From CAIXQW01 sp046049675 (lineage in GTDB: Bacteria; Bacteroidota; Bacteroidia; Chitinophagales; Chitinophagaceae): DNA of 64,000 nt. This document shows positions 43,970 to 52,492 of this stretch, in pieces; positions within the stretch are counted from its first letter, which is position 1; each line of letters starts with the position of its first letter. The notes under the pieces are model-generated. The model made no database searches and had not been told where the DNA came from. It was given only the letters and a program-made list of their open reading frames with translations. A program made the position numbers and the translations under genes. The stretch lies in contig JBJORA010000041.1 of assembly GCA_046049675.1 (NCBI GenBank), positions 17,423-81,422 of the forward strand. Direction: 5' to 3'.

Positions 43970-45613
43970 CTAATTCCACAATCCACGCATCAACTTATCT
44001 TGGCCGTAGATGTCGCGGAGATACATGAAATTGCCGGCACTATCAATACCATTAGTTAGATACACGATATGCACGTCTAGCTTTTGTTTGAGCGGTACCT
44101 CTTTAGTAATGCGCGTTTTGGCAATACTATCAATATTATCACGGCTATAAGTACTGTCGTTGAGGATAAATGCTGCGAAATCGCGTGGTTTGTGTACTCT
44201 AATACAACCGCTACTAAAAGCACGGTACTGCTTCACAAAATCTTCGCGGTGAGGCGTGTCGTGTAAGTAGATGGCATGGCGATTAGGCAGATTAAACTTC
44301 ACAACACCAAGTGAACTATTTAGTCCAGGCTTTTGGGAAATGGTAAACATCTTGTAGTTGCTTTTATTTATGCGAGAAGCATCTACTTCTCTACCACCTA
44401 AATATGCCTTTAGTCCGCGACGTGCTAAATAACTTGAGCCGCGCTTAGAAACACCTGGTATAATTTCTTCCTCCATTATCGTAGGTGGTACGCTCCAAGG
44501 TGGATTAAATACAATGTTTTTCATTGGCGCATCCAAAGTAGGTGTAGGACGACTTACGCGGCCTACTACTACACGCATTCTAAATGCTGTTGAATCCTCA
44601 AGGCGATATTCTAAGTACATCTGAGGAACATTGACGTACACATACGGAGAGGCATAACTATTTTGCATCCAACGCATACGCTCTAAATTATTGCAAATGG
44701 TATTAATCTTGTCTTGAGCCGTTAGCTGCAGTTTATTGTAAGTTGTAGTATCTATTTTACCAGTAATCTTTATGTCGTGCAAATACTGAAACTTTGTAAT
44801 GGCTTGCAATAATGCAGTGTCTAGTGAGCTGCTTATCGTGTCTGTTGGCACACCAAGCTCAACGAAAAGTCGTTTGCGAAGGTTTTTATTGTTGGCTTCT
44901 TCTACAAGTTTATATGCATCATTGCTTTGCATATCAAACTTTTGCCAGCCGCCTTTGGCTTGGATAGCGCGAAGCTCCCATAGTTTTTTGCAGAGTACAG
45001 TATACTCCTTTTGTTTTGGCGCAAGTGCCGCACATGTATAGGCAATACTGTCCTTATCGATTAGGTTATAAGCTAATTGAGGTACATTAATATTGCTATC
45101 CACTGCACTGTACCATTCTTCTCTTACGCTATCGGTTGGGAAAATACCATGGGTCATGGCGCCAACAAGTCGCAAATATGCATGACTTAGCTTTAACTCA
45201 AAGCTGGCCGCTGCTTGGTCGCCTTTGCTTTCTATTTGCTTAGCCTCGTATTTAAGGCTGTCTAAACCAAAAAATTTGCCACTAATACCATGAGAATCTG
45301 CCACTGCTAGCTGCTTAAGCAAGCGCTCGGCTTGTTCGTTGATGCCGCTGCTTTGTAACCACAGTAACTCTCCCTTTGAAAGTTTATACAGTTGCTGCAC
45401 TTGGCTTCTGCTATAAAAACTGTCCGTAAATTTTGGCCATAACGCATGGTTGCTATCTGCGAGTGCTGCAGTAATACTGCTCTGCATAGCATCGGTATGC
45501 AATTTGCCACCTGTAAGGCTGCTAACTTTGTTGCCAATGCCACTATCGCCGCAACCATAGCAGGTTACAACAAGGGCTATAATGAAGGTTTGCCAGCGGT
45601 TATTTCTTTCCAA
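43970..45613 (-). CDS. L,D-transpeptidase (YcbB/LdtD-like) lipoprotein, TTG start
   Basis: Peptidoglycan cross-linking enzyme that makes 3-3 bonds, or a related envelope transpeptidase. The 547-residue protein begins ERNNRWQTFIIALVVTCYGC, a lipoprotein-type signal with Cys at residue 20. A scaffold domain follows, then a small peptidoglycan-binding-like segment (AITKFQYLHDIKITGKIDTTT), and the YkuD catalytic domain with HDTPHREDF and the nucleophile Cys in RAFSSGCIRVH. The start is the TTG at 45613: the -7 box lies just upstream, so the ATG 69 nt further out (45682) is excluded. It is divergent from the ECF sigma gene. Confidence 0.93.
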   Translation of the reverse strand: MERNNRWQTFIIALVVTCYGCGDSGIGNKVSSLTGGKLHTDAMQSSITAALADSNHALWPKFTDSFYSRSQVQQLYKLSKGELLWLQSSGINEQAERLLKQLAVADSHGISGKFFGLDSLKYEAKQIESKGDQAAASFELKLSHAYLRLVGAMTHGIFPTDSVREEWYSAVDSNINVPQLAYNLIDKDSIAYTCAALAPKQKEYTVLCKKLWELRAIQAKGGWQKFDMQSNDAYKLVEEANNKNLRKRLFVELGVPTDTISSSLDTALLQAITKFQYLHDIKITGKIDTTTYNKLQLTAQDKINTICNNLERMRWMQNSYASPYVYVNVPQMYLEYRLEDSTAFRMRVVVGRVSRPTPTLDAPMKNIVFNPPWSVPPTIMEEEIIPGVSKRGSSYLARRGLKAYLGGREVDASRINKSNYKMFTISQKPGLNSSLGVVKFNLPNRHAIYLHDTPHREDFVKQYRAFSSGCIRVHKPRDFAAFILNDSTYSRDNIDSIAKTRITKEVPLKQKLDVHIVYLTNGIDSAGNFMYLRDIYGQDKLMRGLWN

Positions 45614-45627
45614 AATGTAATAATATG

Positions 45628-45635
45628 CAAAGGTA
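45628..45635 (-). promoter_or_regulatory. -7 box TACCTTTG, L,D-transpeptidase gene
   Basis: An exact TAnnTTTG match, 14 nt before the TTG start at 45613. Confidence 0.65.
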
Positions 45636-45703
45636 TTTCGCCAAAATAGTAATTTTGAAATGTGCTTTAAACTTTTGTGCACATATTACGTCCAATACCT
45701 GAC

Positions 45704-46288
45704 ATGCAAGCCACCGTGCTTCACATAAACCAAGATATGCATAGCGAAGATGCCCAGTTGCTGGCAGAATTTATGCAGGAAAGCTCTCGCGAGGTAGCCT
45801 TCAATGCGATTGTTGCCAAGTACAAGGAGCGCCTATATTGGCATATTAGACGTATGGTGGTGCAACACGATGACGCCGACGATGTTTTGCAAGAAACATT
45901 TATAAAAATGTGGAAGTATTTGCCACAATTTAGGCAAGATAGTAGCTTGTACACCTGGCTATATCGAATAGCGACTAATAACAGCCTCACCTTTTTGGAC
46001 AATAAAGCTAAACGCAACCAACGACAGGTGTTGACAGATACCACAGCTATGGCGAGTAATATAAGCACACAGCCAGGGTATGATGCCAAGAAGATTGAAT
46101 GGCAATTACAAATGGCAATAGCTACCTTGCCAGATAAGCAACGCGTCGTATTTAATATGCGTTACTACGACGATATGCCCTACGAGCAGATGAGCCAAGT
46201 TTTAGAAACTAGTGAAGGTGCGCTAAAAGCAAGTTATCATCATGCCGTAAAGAAGATTCAAGAATTTCTTAAAAACCAAGCCTCATAG
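45704..46288 (+). CDS. ECF RNA polymerase sigma factor
   Basis: A 194-residue extracytoplasmic-function sigma-70 factor. Region 2 is VAKYKERLYWHIRRMV through DDADDVLQETFIKMWKYLPQ (about 30-72), and region 2.4 includes YTWLYRIATNNSLTFL. Region 4 is LPDKQRVVFNMRYYDDMPYEQM with the helix-turn-helix ending SEGALKASYHHAVKKI. It directs RNA polymerase to stress or envelope promoters. The ATG at 45704 is preferred over an outer GTG at 45677. One base separates its stop from the next gene, a candidate anti-sigma protein, and a Spy-like protein follows, so this is a three-gene regulatory operon. Confidence 0.95.
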   Translation: MQATVLHINQDMHSEDAQLLAEFMQESSREVAFNAIVAKYKERLYWHIRRMVVQHDDADDVLQETFIKMWKYLPQFRQDSSLYTWLYRIATNNSLTFLDNKAKRNQRQVLTDTTAMASNISTQPGYDAKKIEWQLQMAIATLPDKQRVVFNMRYYDDMPYEQMSQVLETSEGALKASYHHAVKKIQEFLKNQAS

Positions 46289-46289
46289 T

Positions 46290-46940
46290 ATGAAACAGTT
46301 AAATTTACATAGCAAGCAAAAACTAGAAGAATTGGAGGCATTAGGCGGTTTGCCACTTAGGGAGCAGCCCTATACTGTGCCAGAAAATTACTTCGCAGAC
46401 TTAGATGGTTCAAGTATGCTTTCTAAAATCCACGACGAAGAATTTATTGCTAGCTTACCTAAGCAAAATGTATTTGAAGTAGAAGAAGCCTACTTTGATA
46501 ACTTCAAAGTGAAAGTACCACAACAAGCACCGGCTAAGCTTAGCATAAGTTGGTGGAAGCCAGCAGCTGCTATAGCATCCATTGCGCTCGTTTGCTTTGG
46601 CGTGTGGAATATGTTGCCGCATACCAATAGCACAGCAGGCAGTACACAGCCACTAGCTATGGAAACACAAGCCAAAAACAGTGCTGCGACGCTTCCCGAA
46701 CAAATTGAGGCTGTGCAAATAGAAGATATTACGCCAGAAGAGGCAAAGCAATATGTGGTGCAAAATATAGATGAGTTTGATGCTGTGACTGCCGAGTTAG
46801 AAAAGACGACATCAAGCACTAAGGCAATTGAAAAAGCTAAGCCAGTAGAAACAAAAAGTGCAGAGGCGATTTTGGACGAAGTAAGTCCAGAAGAAATAAA
46901 TGAATATTTAAACCAAGAGGACATAGAAGAAGTCTTATAA
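46290..46940 (+). CDS. Single-pass membrane protein, candidate anti-sigma factor
   Basis: A 216-residue protein with one membrane helix (PAAAIASIALVCFGVWNML, about 91-109). It has a cytosolic N-terminal part (GGLPLREQPYTVPENYFADL, typical of proteins behind Bacteroidota ECF genes) and a long acidic, Glu-rich periplasmic part that ends with EEINEYLNQEDIEEVL. By position (1 bp after the sigma gene) and topology it is a candidate anti-sigma factor, but it lacks a recognisable zinc anti-sigma motif, so this is inference. Confidence 0.75.
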   Translation: MKQLNLHSKQKLEELEALGGLPLREQPYTVPENYFADLDGSSMLSKIHDEEFIASLPKQNVFEVEEAYFDNFKVKVPQQAPAKLSISWWKPAAAIASIALVCFGVWNMLPHTNSTAGSTQPLAMETQAKNSAATLPEQIEAVQIEDITPEEAKQYVVQNIDEFDAVTAELEKTTSSTKAIEKAKPVETKSAEAILDEVSPEEINEYLNQEDIEEVL

Positions 46941-46959
46941 ATACTAAAAATAAAATTTG

Positions 46960-47433
46960 ATGAGAACATTATTAATGAGCGTGAGCATTGTGCTACTTAC
47001 TTTAGCTAGTCAAGCACAAACTAAAAAAGAGCGCATCGAAAGTGCAAAAATTGCATTTATTAGCACCCGTCTAAATTTAGATGAGAGCACCGCAGCAAAG
47101 TTTTGGCCTATTTACAATAAATACACCGACGACTTAAAGGCAGCGAATGCAGAACGCAAAGCAGCAACGGATATCCTAGAAAGTAATACTGCAAGCGATG
47201 CAGAAATTGAAAAAGCATTAGATGCACAAATCGCTGCTCAGCAAAAGCTTGTGGATTTACACAAAAAATACAAGACTGAGTTTTTGCGCGTACTAACGGC
47301 TCGCCAGTTGGCACAATTGCATGTGATAGAGCGCGACTTTAAGGAGAAATTGCTAGAGCGTATGCAAAATGGCGGTCCACGCCGTCCGCAAGATGGTCAA
47401 GCGCCACCAGCGCGTCGTGGTCCACGCAGATAA
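46960..47433 (+). CDS. Spy/CpxP-like periplasmic protein
   Basis: An exported 157-residue protein. The signal peptide ends LASQAQ. The mature part is almost all helix and charged (KKERIESAKIAFISTRLNLD, then AKFWPIYNKYTDDLKAANAE), and includes the LTxxQ-like line LTARQLAQLHVIERDF, resembling LTXXQ repeats of Spy/CpxP chaperones. The C-terminus is Pro/Arg-rich. It could be a periplasmic chaperone or stress sensor controlled by the sigma factor upstream. The start is the ATG at 46960; a TTG just before it is less likely. Confidence 0.75.
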   Translation: MRTLLMSVSIVLLTLASQAQTKKERIESAKIAFISTRLNLDESTAAKFWPIYNKYTDDLKAANAERKAATDILESNTASDAEIEKALDAQIAAQQKLVDLHKKYKTEFLRVLTARQLAQLHVIERDFKEKLLERMQNGGPRRPQDGQAPPARRGPRR

Positions 47434-47492
47434 GTTTATTTAACTTATCATAACTATGGTTATCCCAGGCATTGCAATTGCGATATAGCTGC

Positions 47493-47500
47493 TATATTTG
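47493..47500 (+). promoter_or_regulatory. -7 box TATATTTG, pdhB
   Basis: An exact TAnnTTTG match, 29 nt before the pdhB ATG. Confidence 0.6.
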
Positions 47501-47529
47501 CAACTCAGCAATAAAAGCTGCATTTATCT

Positions 47530-48513
47530 ATGCCAGAAATAGCGTTTAGACAAGCCTTACGAGAAGCGATGCAAGAAGAAATGCGTCGCGATGAGAAAGT
47601 ATTACTAATGGGCGAGGAGGTAGCATTGTACAATGGTGCCTACAAAGTAAGCCAAGGTATGTTGGATGAATTTGGCCCTAAGCGTGTGGTAGATACGCCT
47701 ATTGCTGAACTAGGTTTTGCTGCTATTGCGGTAGGTGCAGCTGCCAATGGTTTACGTCCGATTGTAGAATTTATGACGTGGAACTTTGCCGTATTGCCAT
47801 TAGATCAAATTTTGAATCACGCAAGTAAGATGCTTGCCATGAGTGGCGGTCAATTTAATTGCCCAATTGTATTTCGTGGTCCAAATGGTAGTGCAGGTCA
47901 GTTAGGTGCTCAGCACAGTATGGCTTTTGAAAGTTGGTATGCTAATATACCAGGCTTGAAAGTAATAAGTGTAAGTAACCCATATGACGCCAAAGGTTTA
48001 TTAAAAAGTGCCATTCGCGACAATGATCCAACTGTTTTCATGGAAAGTGAGGTGATGTATGGTGATCTTGGCGAAGTGCCGAGCGAAGAGTATTTAATTC
48101 CGATTGGTGTTAGCAATGTTGTGCGTGCGGGTAGCGATGTTACCTTGGTAAGTTATAATAAAACCATGAAGACTATTCTCGCTGCCGCTGATGAACTAGC
48201 TAAAGAGGGTATAAGTGCAGAAATTATAGATCTTAGAACTATTCGTCCACTTGATTGGATGACAATCTTAAATAGTGTAAAGAAAACCAACCGTTTGGTA
48301 ATTGTAGAAGAGCAATGGCCATTTGGTAGTGTTGGTAGCGAACTTGCTTACCGTATCCAAAAAGAAGGCTTTGACTACTTGGATGCGCCAGTACGCCGTA
48401 TTGCTAGTGCTGATACGAGTATGCACTATGCGCCAAACTTGGTAGCGGCTTATTTGCCAAGCGTAGAAAAAACTGTTAGGGTTGTAAAGGAAGTGATGTA
48501 CGCCGTGAAGTAA
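47530..48513 (+). CDS. pdhB: Pyruvate dehydrogenase E1 component, beta subunit
   Basis: Half of the thiamin-diphosphate E1 enzyme that decarboxylates pyruvate and acetylates lipoyl-E2. The 327-residue protein has the opening FRQALREAMQEEMRRDEKVLLMGEE, split over the N-terminal fold, then GFAAIAVGAAANGLRPIVEFMT, the QLGAQHSMAFESWYANIPGL line and the C-terminal transketolase-like domain (ISAEIIDLRTIRPLDWMTIL). The alpha-subunit and E2 genes are not next to it; E3 (lpdA) is at 14-15.4 kb in this window. A branched-chain 2-oxo acid role is less likely but cannot be excluded from sequence alone. Confidence 0.94.
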   Translation: MPEIAFRQALREAMQEEMRRDEKVLLMGEEVALYNGAYKVSQGMLDEFGPKRVVDTPIAELGFAAIAVGAAANGLRPIVEFMTWNFAVLPLDQILNHASKMLAMSGGQFNCPIVFRGPNGSAGQLGAQHSMAFESWYANIPGLKVISVSNPYDAKGLLKSAIRDNDPTVFMESEVMYGDLGEVPSEEYLIPIGVSNVVRAGSDVTLVSYNKTMKTILAAADELAKEGISAEIIDLRTIRPLDWMTILNSVKKTNRLVIVEEQWPFGSVGSELAYRIQKEGFDYLDAPVRRIASADTSMHYAPNLVAAYLPSVEKTVRVVKEVMYAVK

Positions 48514-48530
48514 TCTCGCTGCTTATTTTC

Positions 48531-48944
48531 TTATTTACTACTACGCATTGCCTTAATTACTTTTAGTGTTTTGTCGGCAAGGAACTTCTTGTATTCTTTG
48601 CTGTCGCAACTATAGATAGCCATTTTGCCGTCGGCATTGTAGTGTATGCCCCAACCATATCGTTTGGTAAGCGCAGAAGCGCGCATACAAGCTTGACCTT
48701 TTGAAAAGAACAATGCTTTTGCCTCAGCAAGTTCTCCCTTAGTCAATCCTTGCTTTTGTGCGTAGGCCGAAAAAATTACTTCGTCTGATGTGTATTTGTA
48801 TGGTTTAGTTGCTAGCATTTCATATTGCATTGCAGCCACAGTAGGATTATCACTTTTTATTGGTGGCATTTCTCCAACTTGTGCGGTGCAATCGTCGGCA
48901 ATCGTGATAAAGGTGTTGAAGTAATTGGTGGTATGTACTTTCAT
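48531..48944 (-). CDS. DUF6157 family protein
   Basis: A 137-residue soluble protein. Lines such as VHTTNYFNTFITIADDCTA, YEMLATKPYKYTSDEVIFSA, FFSKGQACMRASALTKRYG and WGIHYNADGKMAIY are those of DUF6157, a small Bacteroidota/Firmicutes family of unknown role. Basic and aromatic residues cluster in the KRYGWGIHYN stretch. It is convergent with pdhB (17 bp between stops). A perfect -7 box 4 nt before the ATG suggests a leaderless mRNA. Confidence 0.88.
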   Translation of the reverse strand: MKVHTTNYFNTFITIADDCTAQVGEMPPIKSDNPTVAAMQYEMLATKPYKYTSDEVIFSAYAQKQGLTKGELAEAKALFFSKGQACMRASALTKRYGWGIHYNADGKMAIYSCDSKEYKKFLADKTLKVIKAMRSSK

Positions 48945-48948
48945 TTTT

Positions 48949-48956
48949 CAAATGTA
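48949..48956 (-). promoter_or_regulatory. -7 box TACATTTG, DUF6157 gene
   Basis: An exact TAnnTTTG match ending 4 nt before the ATG at 48944. Confidence 0.6.
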
Positions 48957-49045
48957 AATGCACAACTACCGCTATGCTTAAAATTAGATGCTATAATTTG
49001 TAACAAAAAGCTGTCTGCTTAGCACCTTGCTATGGACCCTAAACA

Positions 49046-49165
49046 CTAATTACCAGCCATGCCGCTAAACACACCCGCCAGCATCAAAAATGGTAAAATC
49101 AGCACAAGCACGCAAAACAACATAAACATTGCAAACAGAAAAACCAAAAAACGCTTATTTCTCAT
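49046..49165 (-). CDS. 39-residue membrane peptide downstream of mgtE
   Basis: A short open frame of 39 codons, starting with ATG 3 nt after the mgtE stop and ending in TAG. It encodes MRNKRFLVFLFAMFM then a continuous hydrophobic stretch (LFCVLVLILPFLMLAGVF) and a short polar end (GMAGN): a positively charged N-terminus with one membrane helix, as in small regulatory membrane peptides. Tight spacing to mgtE implies translational coupling. It may modulate the magnesium channel; that is inference. Too short for most gene callers. Confidence 0.55.
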   Translation of the reverse strand: MRNKRFLVFLFAMFMLFCVLVLILPFLMLAGVFSGMAGN

Positions 49166-49168
49166 CTT

Positions 49169-50551
49169 TTATTGAATAACCTTGTTTAGAAAAATGAGTG
49201 CACTACCAAAGTAGATAAGCAAGCCTGTAACATCTACAAGCGTTGCAACAAAAGGGGTACTGCTTGCAGCAGGATCGGCGCCCATCCGTTTTAAGAAAAT
49301 TGGCAACATACTGCCCATGAGCGTTCCCCATAAAACTACACCTATAAGTGAGGTACTTACAACTAAAGCAATTTGTATGTATAAATCGCCAAGCGTTGCA
49401 GGTGCGATGGCGTGCCACAATAGTAAAACGATGACGCTAAGTAAACTAAGTGTGCAACCTAGTAGAAGACCACTGATAATTTCGCGACGCATTACTCTCC
49501 ACCAATCCTTAAGTGTTACTTCGCCTAATGCCATAGCCTGTATAATAAGCGTGGCTGCTTGCGAGCCGCTATTGCCGCCGCTACTAATGATAAGTGGTAT
49601 AAAGGTGGCAAGTGCTACAACTTTTGCAATCTGATCTTGAAAGCGAGTCATTGCACTAATTGTCAACAATTCTCCAATAAATAAAATGATAAGCCAGACA
49701 ACACGTTTCTTATACAGATCTCGCAATGTCACTTCCAGATAAGGTTCATCCAAGGCCTCGGTACCACCAATCATTTGAATATCTTCGGTGTATTCTTCTT
49801 CTGCAACCCAAAGTACATCATCTATCGTAACGATGCCGAGCATGATGTTTTTATCGTCAACCACTGGCAAGGCCACGCGATTATTGTTCTGAAACTCTTG
49901 TACCGTTTCTTTTTGATCGTCCATTACCTTAAGCGCAATGCAACGATTGTCCATTAGCTCTGCTACTTTGGTCGTGGCTTCTGCAATTAAGAAATCACGA
50001 ATACGAATGTCATCGAGTAGCACGCCATTGACGTCAGTTACGTAAATCACATCGATAGTTTCTACATGCTTGCCATTCATGCGAATAAAATCAAGCACTT
50101 GCTTTACCGACCAATCTGGCTCTACGTCAATATAGTCTGGCGTCATCAAACGACCGACGCTACTTTCTGGATAGCCCAAAAGGCTAAGTGTAACTTTTCG
50201 TTCTTCGGGCTCGAGCAATTTAATTAATTGCTTTACTGCACTACTTGGTAATTCTGCTAGTAAAGCAGTACGGTCATCGGGTGCGAGCTCATTAATCAAC
50301 TGAGCCACCATTTCTGGATGCAACTCCTGCAGCAACTCTTCTTGTTCGCTAAAATCTAGTACACGAAAAACAGCTACAGCACGATGGAACTCTAGCAGGT
50401 TATAGACCTTTGAAGTAGGGACATGCCTATTTTTTACAAGATCTGCAACGTCGCTAATACTCAGGTCGTTTAAGTACTCCTGTAGCTCCGTTGTAGCATC
50501 TAGCTCAAATAGCGTTTCTACACGTTCTAATATGGCTGCTGCTTCTTGCAT
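49169..50551 (-). CDS. mgtE: Magnesium transporter MgtE
   Basis: Mg2+-selective channel regulated by cytosolic Mg2+. The 460-residue protein has an N-domain (LVKNRHVPTSKVYNLLEFHR, then ELAPDDRTALLAELPSSA), two CBS modules (GRLMTPDYIDVEPDWSVKQV; ALPVVDDKNIMLGIVTIDDV), the connecting plug helix and five C-terminal membrane helices carrying FIPLIISSGGNSGSQAATL, with the Asn of the pore and the PIFLKRMGADPA loop. The start is the ATG at 50551: a -7 box 9 nt upstream excludes the outer ATG at 50593. A 39-residue membrane peptide follows 3 bp behind its stop. Confidence 0.96.
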   Translation of the reverse strand: MQEAAAILERVETLFELDATTELQEYLNDLSISDVADLVKNRHVPTSKVYNLLEFHRAVAVFRVLDFSEQEELLQELHPEMVAQLINELAPDDRTALLAELPSSAVKQLIKLLEPEERKVTLSLLGYPESSVGRLMTPDYIDVEPDWSVKQVLDFIRMNGKHVETIDVIYVTDVNGVLLDDIRIRDFLIAEATTKVAELMDNRCIALKVMDDQKETVQEFQNNNRVALPVVDDKNIMLGIVTIDDVLWVAEEEYTEDIQMIGGTEALDEPYLEVTLRDLYKKRVVWLIILFIGELLTISAMTRFQDQIAKVVALATFIPLIISSGGNSGSQAATLIIQAMALGEVTLKDWWRVMRREIISGLLLGCTLSLLSVIVLLLWHAIAPATLGDLYIQIALVVSTSLIGVVLWGTLMGSMLPIFLKRMGADPAASSTPFVATLVDVTGLLIYFGSALIFLNKVIQ

Positions 50552-50560
50552 TAGGCTGCG

Positions 50561-50568
50561 CAAAGGTA
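50561..50568 (-). promoter_or_regulatory. -7 box TACCTTTG, mgtE
   Basis: An exact TAnnTTTG match lying inside the longest possible reading of the gene; it places the start at 50551, 9 nt downstream. Confidence 0.65.
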
Positions 50569-50757
50569 CTACAAAGCCTTTGTGCAGTGCCACTATCTTT
50601 TGATAAAAACCAATTATTTTATCATTAGATTAATGCAGTATTTCTAGCATTTTGCGATGATGGTAAGTTTTGTGAATACCATACAACGATGGTCGTTTTT
50701 CGAAATACTTGACCTGATATTTTGATAGATTATTAGCATTTGCTTGTACATTGCAAT

Positions 50758-51741
50758 ATGCAGCAGCGTGCACAAGCCAACTTTAAATTTCAAAAGCTTG
50801 TTACAATTGCCAGTATCATCTTGCTACTTGCAAAGCTAGTTGCGTATTACCTTACGAATTCTGTTGCAGTACTTACCGATGCCCTTGAAAGTACCGTAAA
50901 TGTTGCCGCAGCAGCAATGGGTTTGTACAGTTTATATTACAGCGCAAAACCAAAAGACGATAACCATCCATACGGTCATGGTAAGATAGAATTTGTGACG
51001 GCAGGCATAGAAGGCGGCATGATTTTATTTGCAGGTTGCGCAATTATTTATGAGGCCATTGCGACTTTTAGACAGCCGCATACCTTGCATAAATTGGATT
51101 GGGGTTTGGCTATTGTTGCTGCTTGTGCTGCAATCAATTGGTTGCTGGGCATGTATGCTATTAGACAAGGTAAAGCTAATAGTTCTTTAGCCCTTGTAAG
51201 TAGCGGTAAGCATTTACAAAGCGATGCTTATACGACAATGGGCATCATCGTTGGTATTGCATTAATAATGATTACCAAAATTCAAGCAATTGATGCAATT
51301 GTTGCGGTGGTATTTGCACTGCTTATTATTGCTACAGGGTATCGTATTATCCGCGAGGCAATGAGTGGTATAATGGACGAAGCAGACAAGGGATTGCTTT
51401 CACAAATTGCCGATGCCTTGCAACAAGCTAGAAAACCAAGTTGGGTAGATATTCATAATTTGCGTGCTGTGAAAAATGGTAGCACATTACATATAGATTG
51501 CCATGTAACCTTGCCTTGGTACTTGAATGTACTTGAGGCGCATGAAGAAGTTAAGCACTTAGAGGCTGCGGTACAGTCTGTACAAGGTATGACAGTAGAA
51601 ATTAGTGCACATACCGATGCATGCGTGTCTTTGCAATGCTCGGCTTGCAGTTTGACATGTGCACATCGCAAGCATGCCTTTGACAAGCAAATTGTTTGGA
51701 ATATCGATACAATGCTACAAGCTACGAAACTGCATTTGTAG
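50758..51741 (+). CDS. Cation diffusion facilitator (CDF) metal transporter
   Basis: Inner membrane antiporter exporting Zn2+, Fe2+, Co2+ or Mn2+. The 327-residue protein has six membrane helices, the metal site in TDALESTVNVAAAAMG, the conserved HPYGHGKIEF loop and a cytosolic C-terminal domain (RKPSWVDIHNLRAVKNGS). Unusual is a Cys-rich addition near the end: CVSLQCSACSLTCAHRKHAF, four Cys and two His in about 17 residues, resembling a small metal-binding knuckle. The ATG at 50758 was chosen as the start closest to the promoter-like TACATTGC. It overlaps the convergent BtuF-like gene by 20 bp. Confidence 0.94.
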   Translation: MQQRAQANFKFQKLVTIASIILLLAKLVAYYLTNSVAVLTDALESTVNVAAAAMGLYSLYYSAKPKDDNHPYGHGKIEFVTAGIEGGMILFAGCAIIYEAIATFRQPHTLHKLDWGLAIVAACAAINWLLGMYAIRQGKANSSLALVSSGKHLQSDAYTTMGIIVGIALIMITKIQAIDAIVAVVFALLIIATGYRIIREAMSGIMDEADKGLLSQIADALQQARKPSWVDIHNLRAVKNGSTLHIDCHVTLPWYLNVLEAHEEVKHLEAAVQSVQGMTVEISAHTDACVSLQCSACSLTCAHRKHAFDKQIVWNIDTMLQATKLHL

Positions 51742-52489
51742 TAAACGATTCTAGTGCTTTAATAATTCTACTACCATACCAACTATAGAGCTCGCCATCC
51801 ACAAGTTTAATATCTGCATTGGGGAGTATGGTTTGTAGCTCTGCGATGTGTTTCTCCTTAAAGGGAAATGGTTCGCTGCTTAGCAAAATAGCTTCTGGCT
51901 TATACGCGGCAATTTCTTCCAAGGATAAAATAGGGTAGCGTGTTATTGTGCATGAATTAGTATAGCCATCCACGGCAAGCATTTGTGTAATGAATGTATC
52001 TGCGCCAGCAAACATCCAAGGCTTGTACCATATGGCGTAGAGGGCGCGTTTATACTTGCTCGGATTCAATTGTGCAGCAAGTTCGTTTATTCTTGCTGCT
52101 AGTATTGTGGCCTTGTTGCTTGTATTGGTCAATGCTCCGATATCCTCTATCATCCTAATAGCATCGCTGACGTTGGATATATCCGAAATATAAGTAGGGT
52201 ATAAGGCTTGTAGTTGTTCTACATCCTCTTTAGTATTTTCTTCTTTATTAGTAATTATTAGTGTTGGTTTTAGCGAGGCAATTACATCATGTTTTACTTG
52301 CTTTGTGCCGCCAATGCGCGTCTTAGATTGGTGCCATTGGCGAGGGTGTACGCAAAACTTAGTAATGCCAACGACCTCATCTTCCAAACCTAAATCGTAT
52401 AGGGTTTCGGTAATGCTTGGCACGAGGCATACAATGCGTAAATTGTTGTGCTGCACCGTTAACATATTTCCAAGTTGGTCGGCTATCAT
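51722..52489 (-). CDS. BtuF-like helical-backbone metal/corrinoid-binding protein
   Basis: A 255-residue type III periplasmic-binding-protein fold (helical backbone): RIVCLVPSITETLYDLGLE and VVGITKFCVHP at the N-lobe, TKQVKHDVIASLKPTLIITN, and a C-lobe with VDGYTNSCTITRYP. Members bind vitamin B12, haem or siderophores for ABC importers. There is no signal peptide or lipobox, so this copy may be cytosolic or its start may lie elsewhere; alternative ATG at residue 9. No permease or ATPase gene is adjacent. It follows a four-TM membrane gene by 3 bp in one operon. Confidence 0.85.
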   Translation of the reverse strand: MIADQLGNMLTVQHNNLRIVCLVPSITETLYDLGLEDEVVGITKFCVHPRQWHQSKTRIGGTKQVKHDVIASLKPTLIITNKEENTKEDVEQLQALYPTYISDISNVSDAIRMIEDIGALTNTSNKATILAARINELAAQLNPSKYKRALYAIWYKPWMFAGADTFITQMLAVDGYTNSCTITRYPILSLEEIAAYKPEAILLSSEPFPFKEKHIAELQTILPNADIKLVDGELYSWYGSRIIKALESFTTNAVS

Positions 52490-52492
52490 GGC

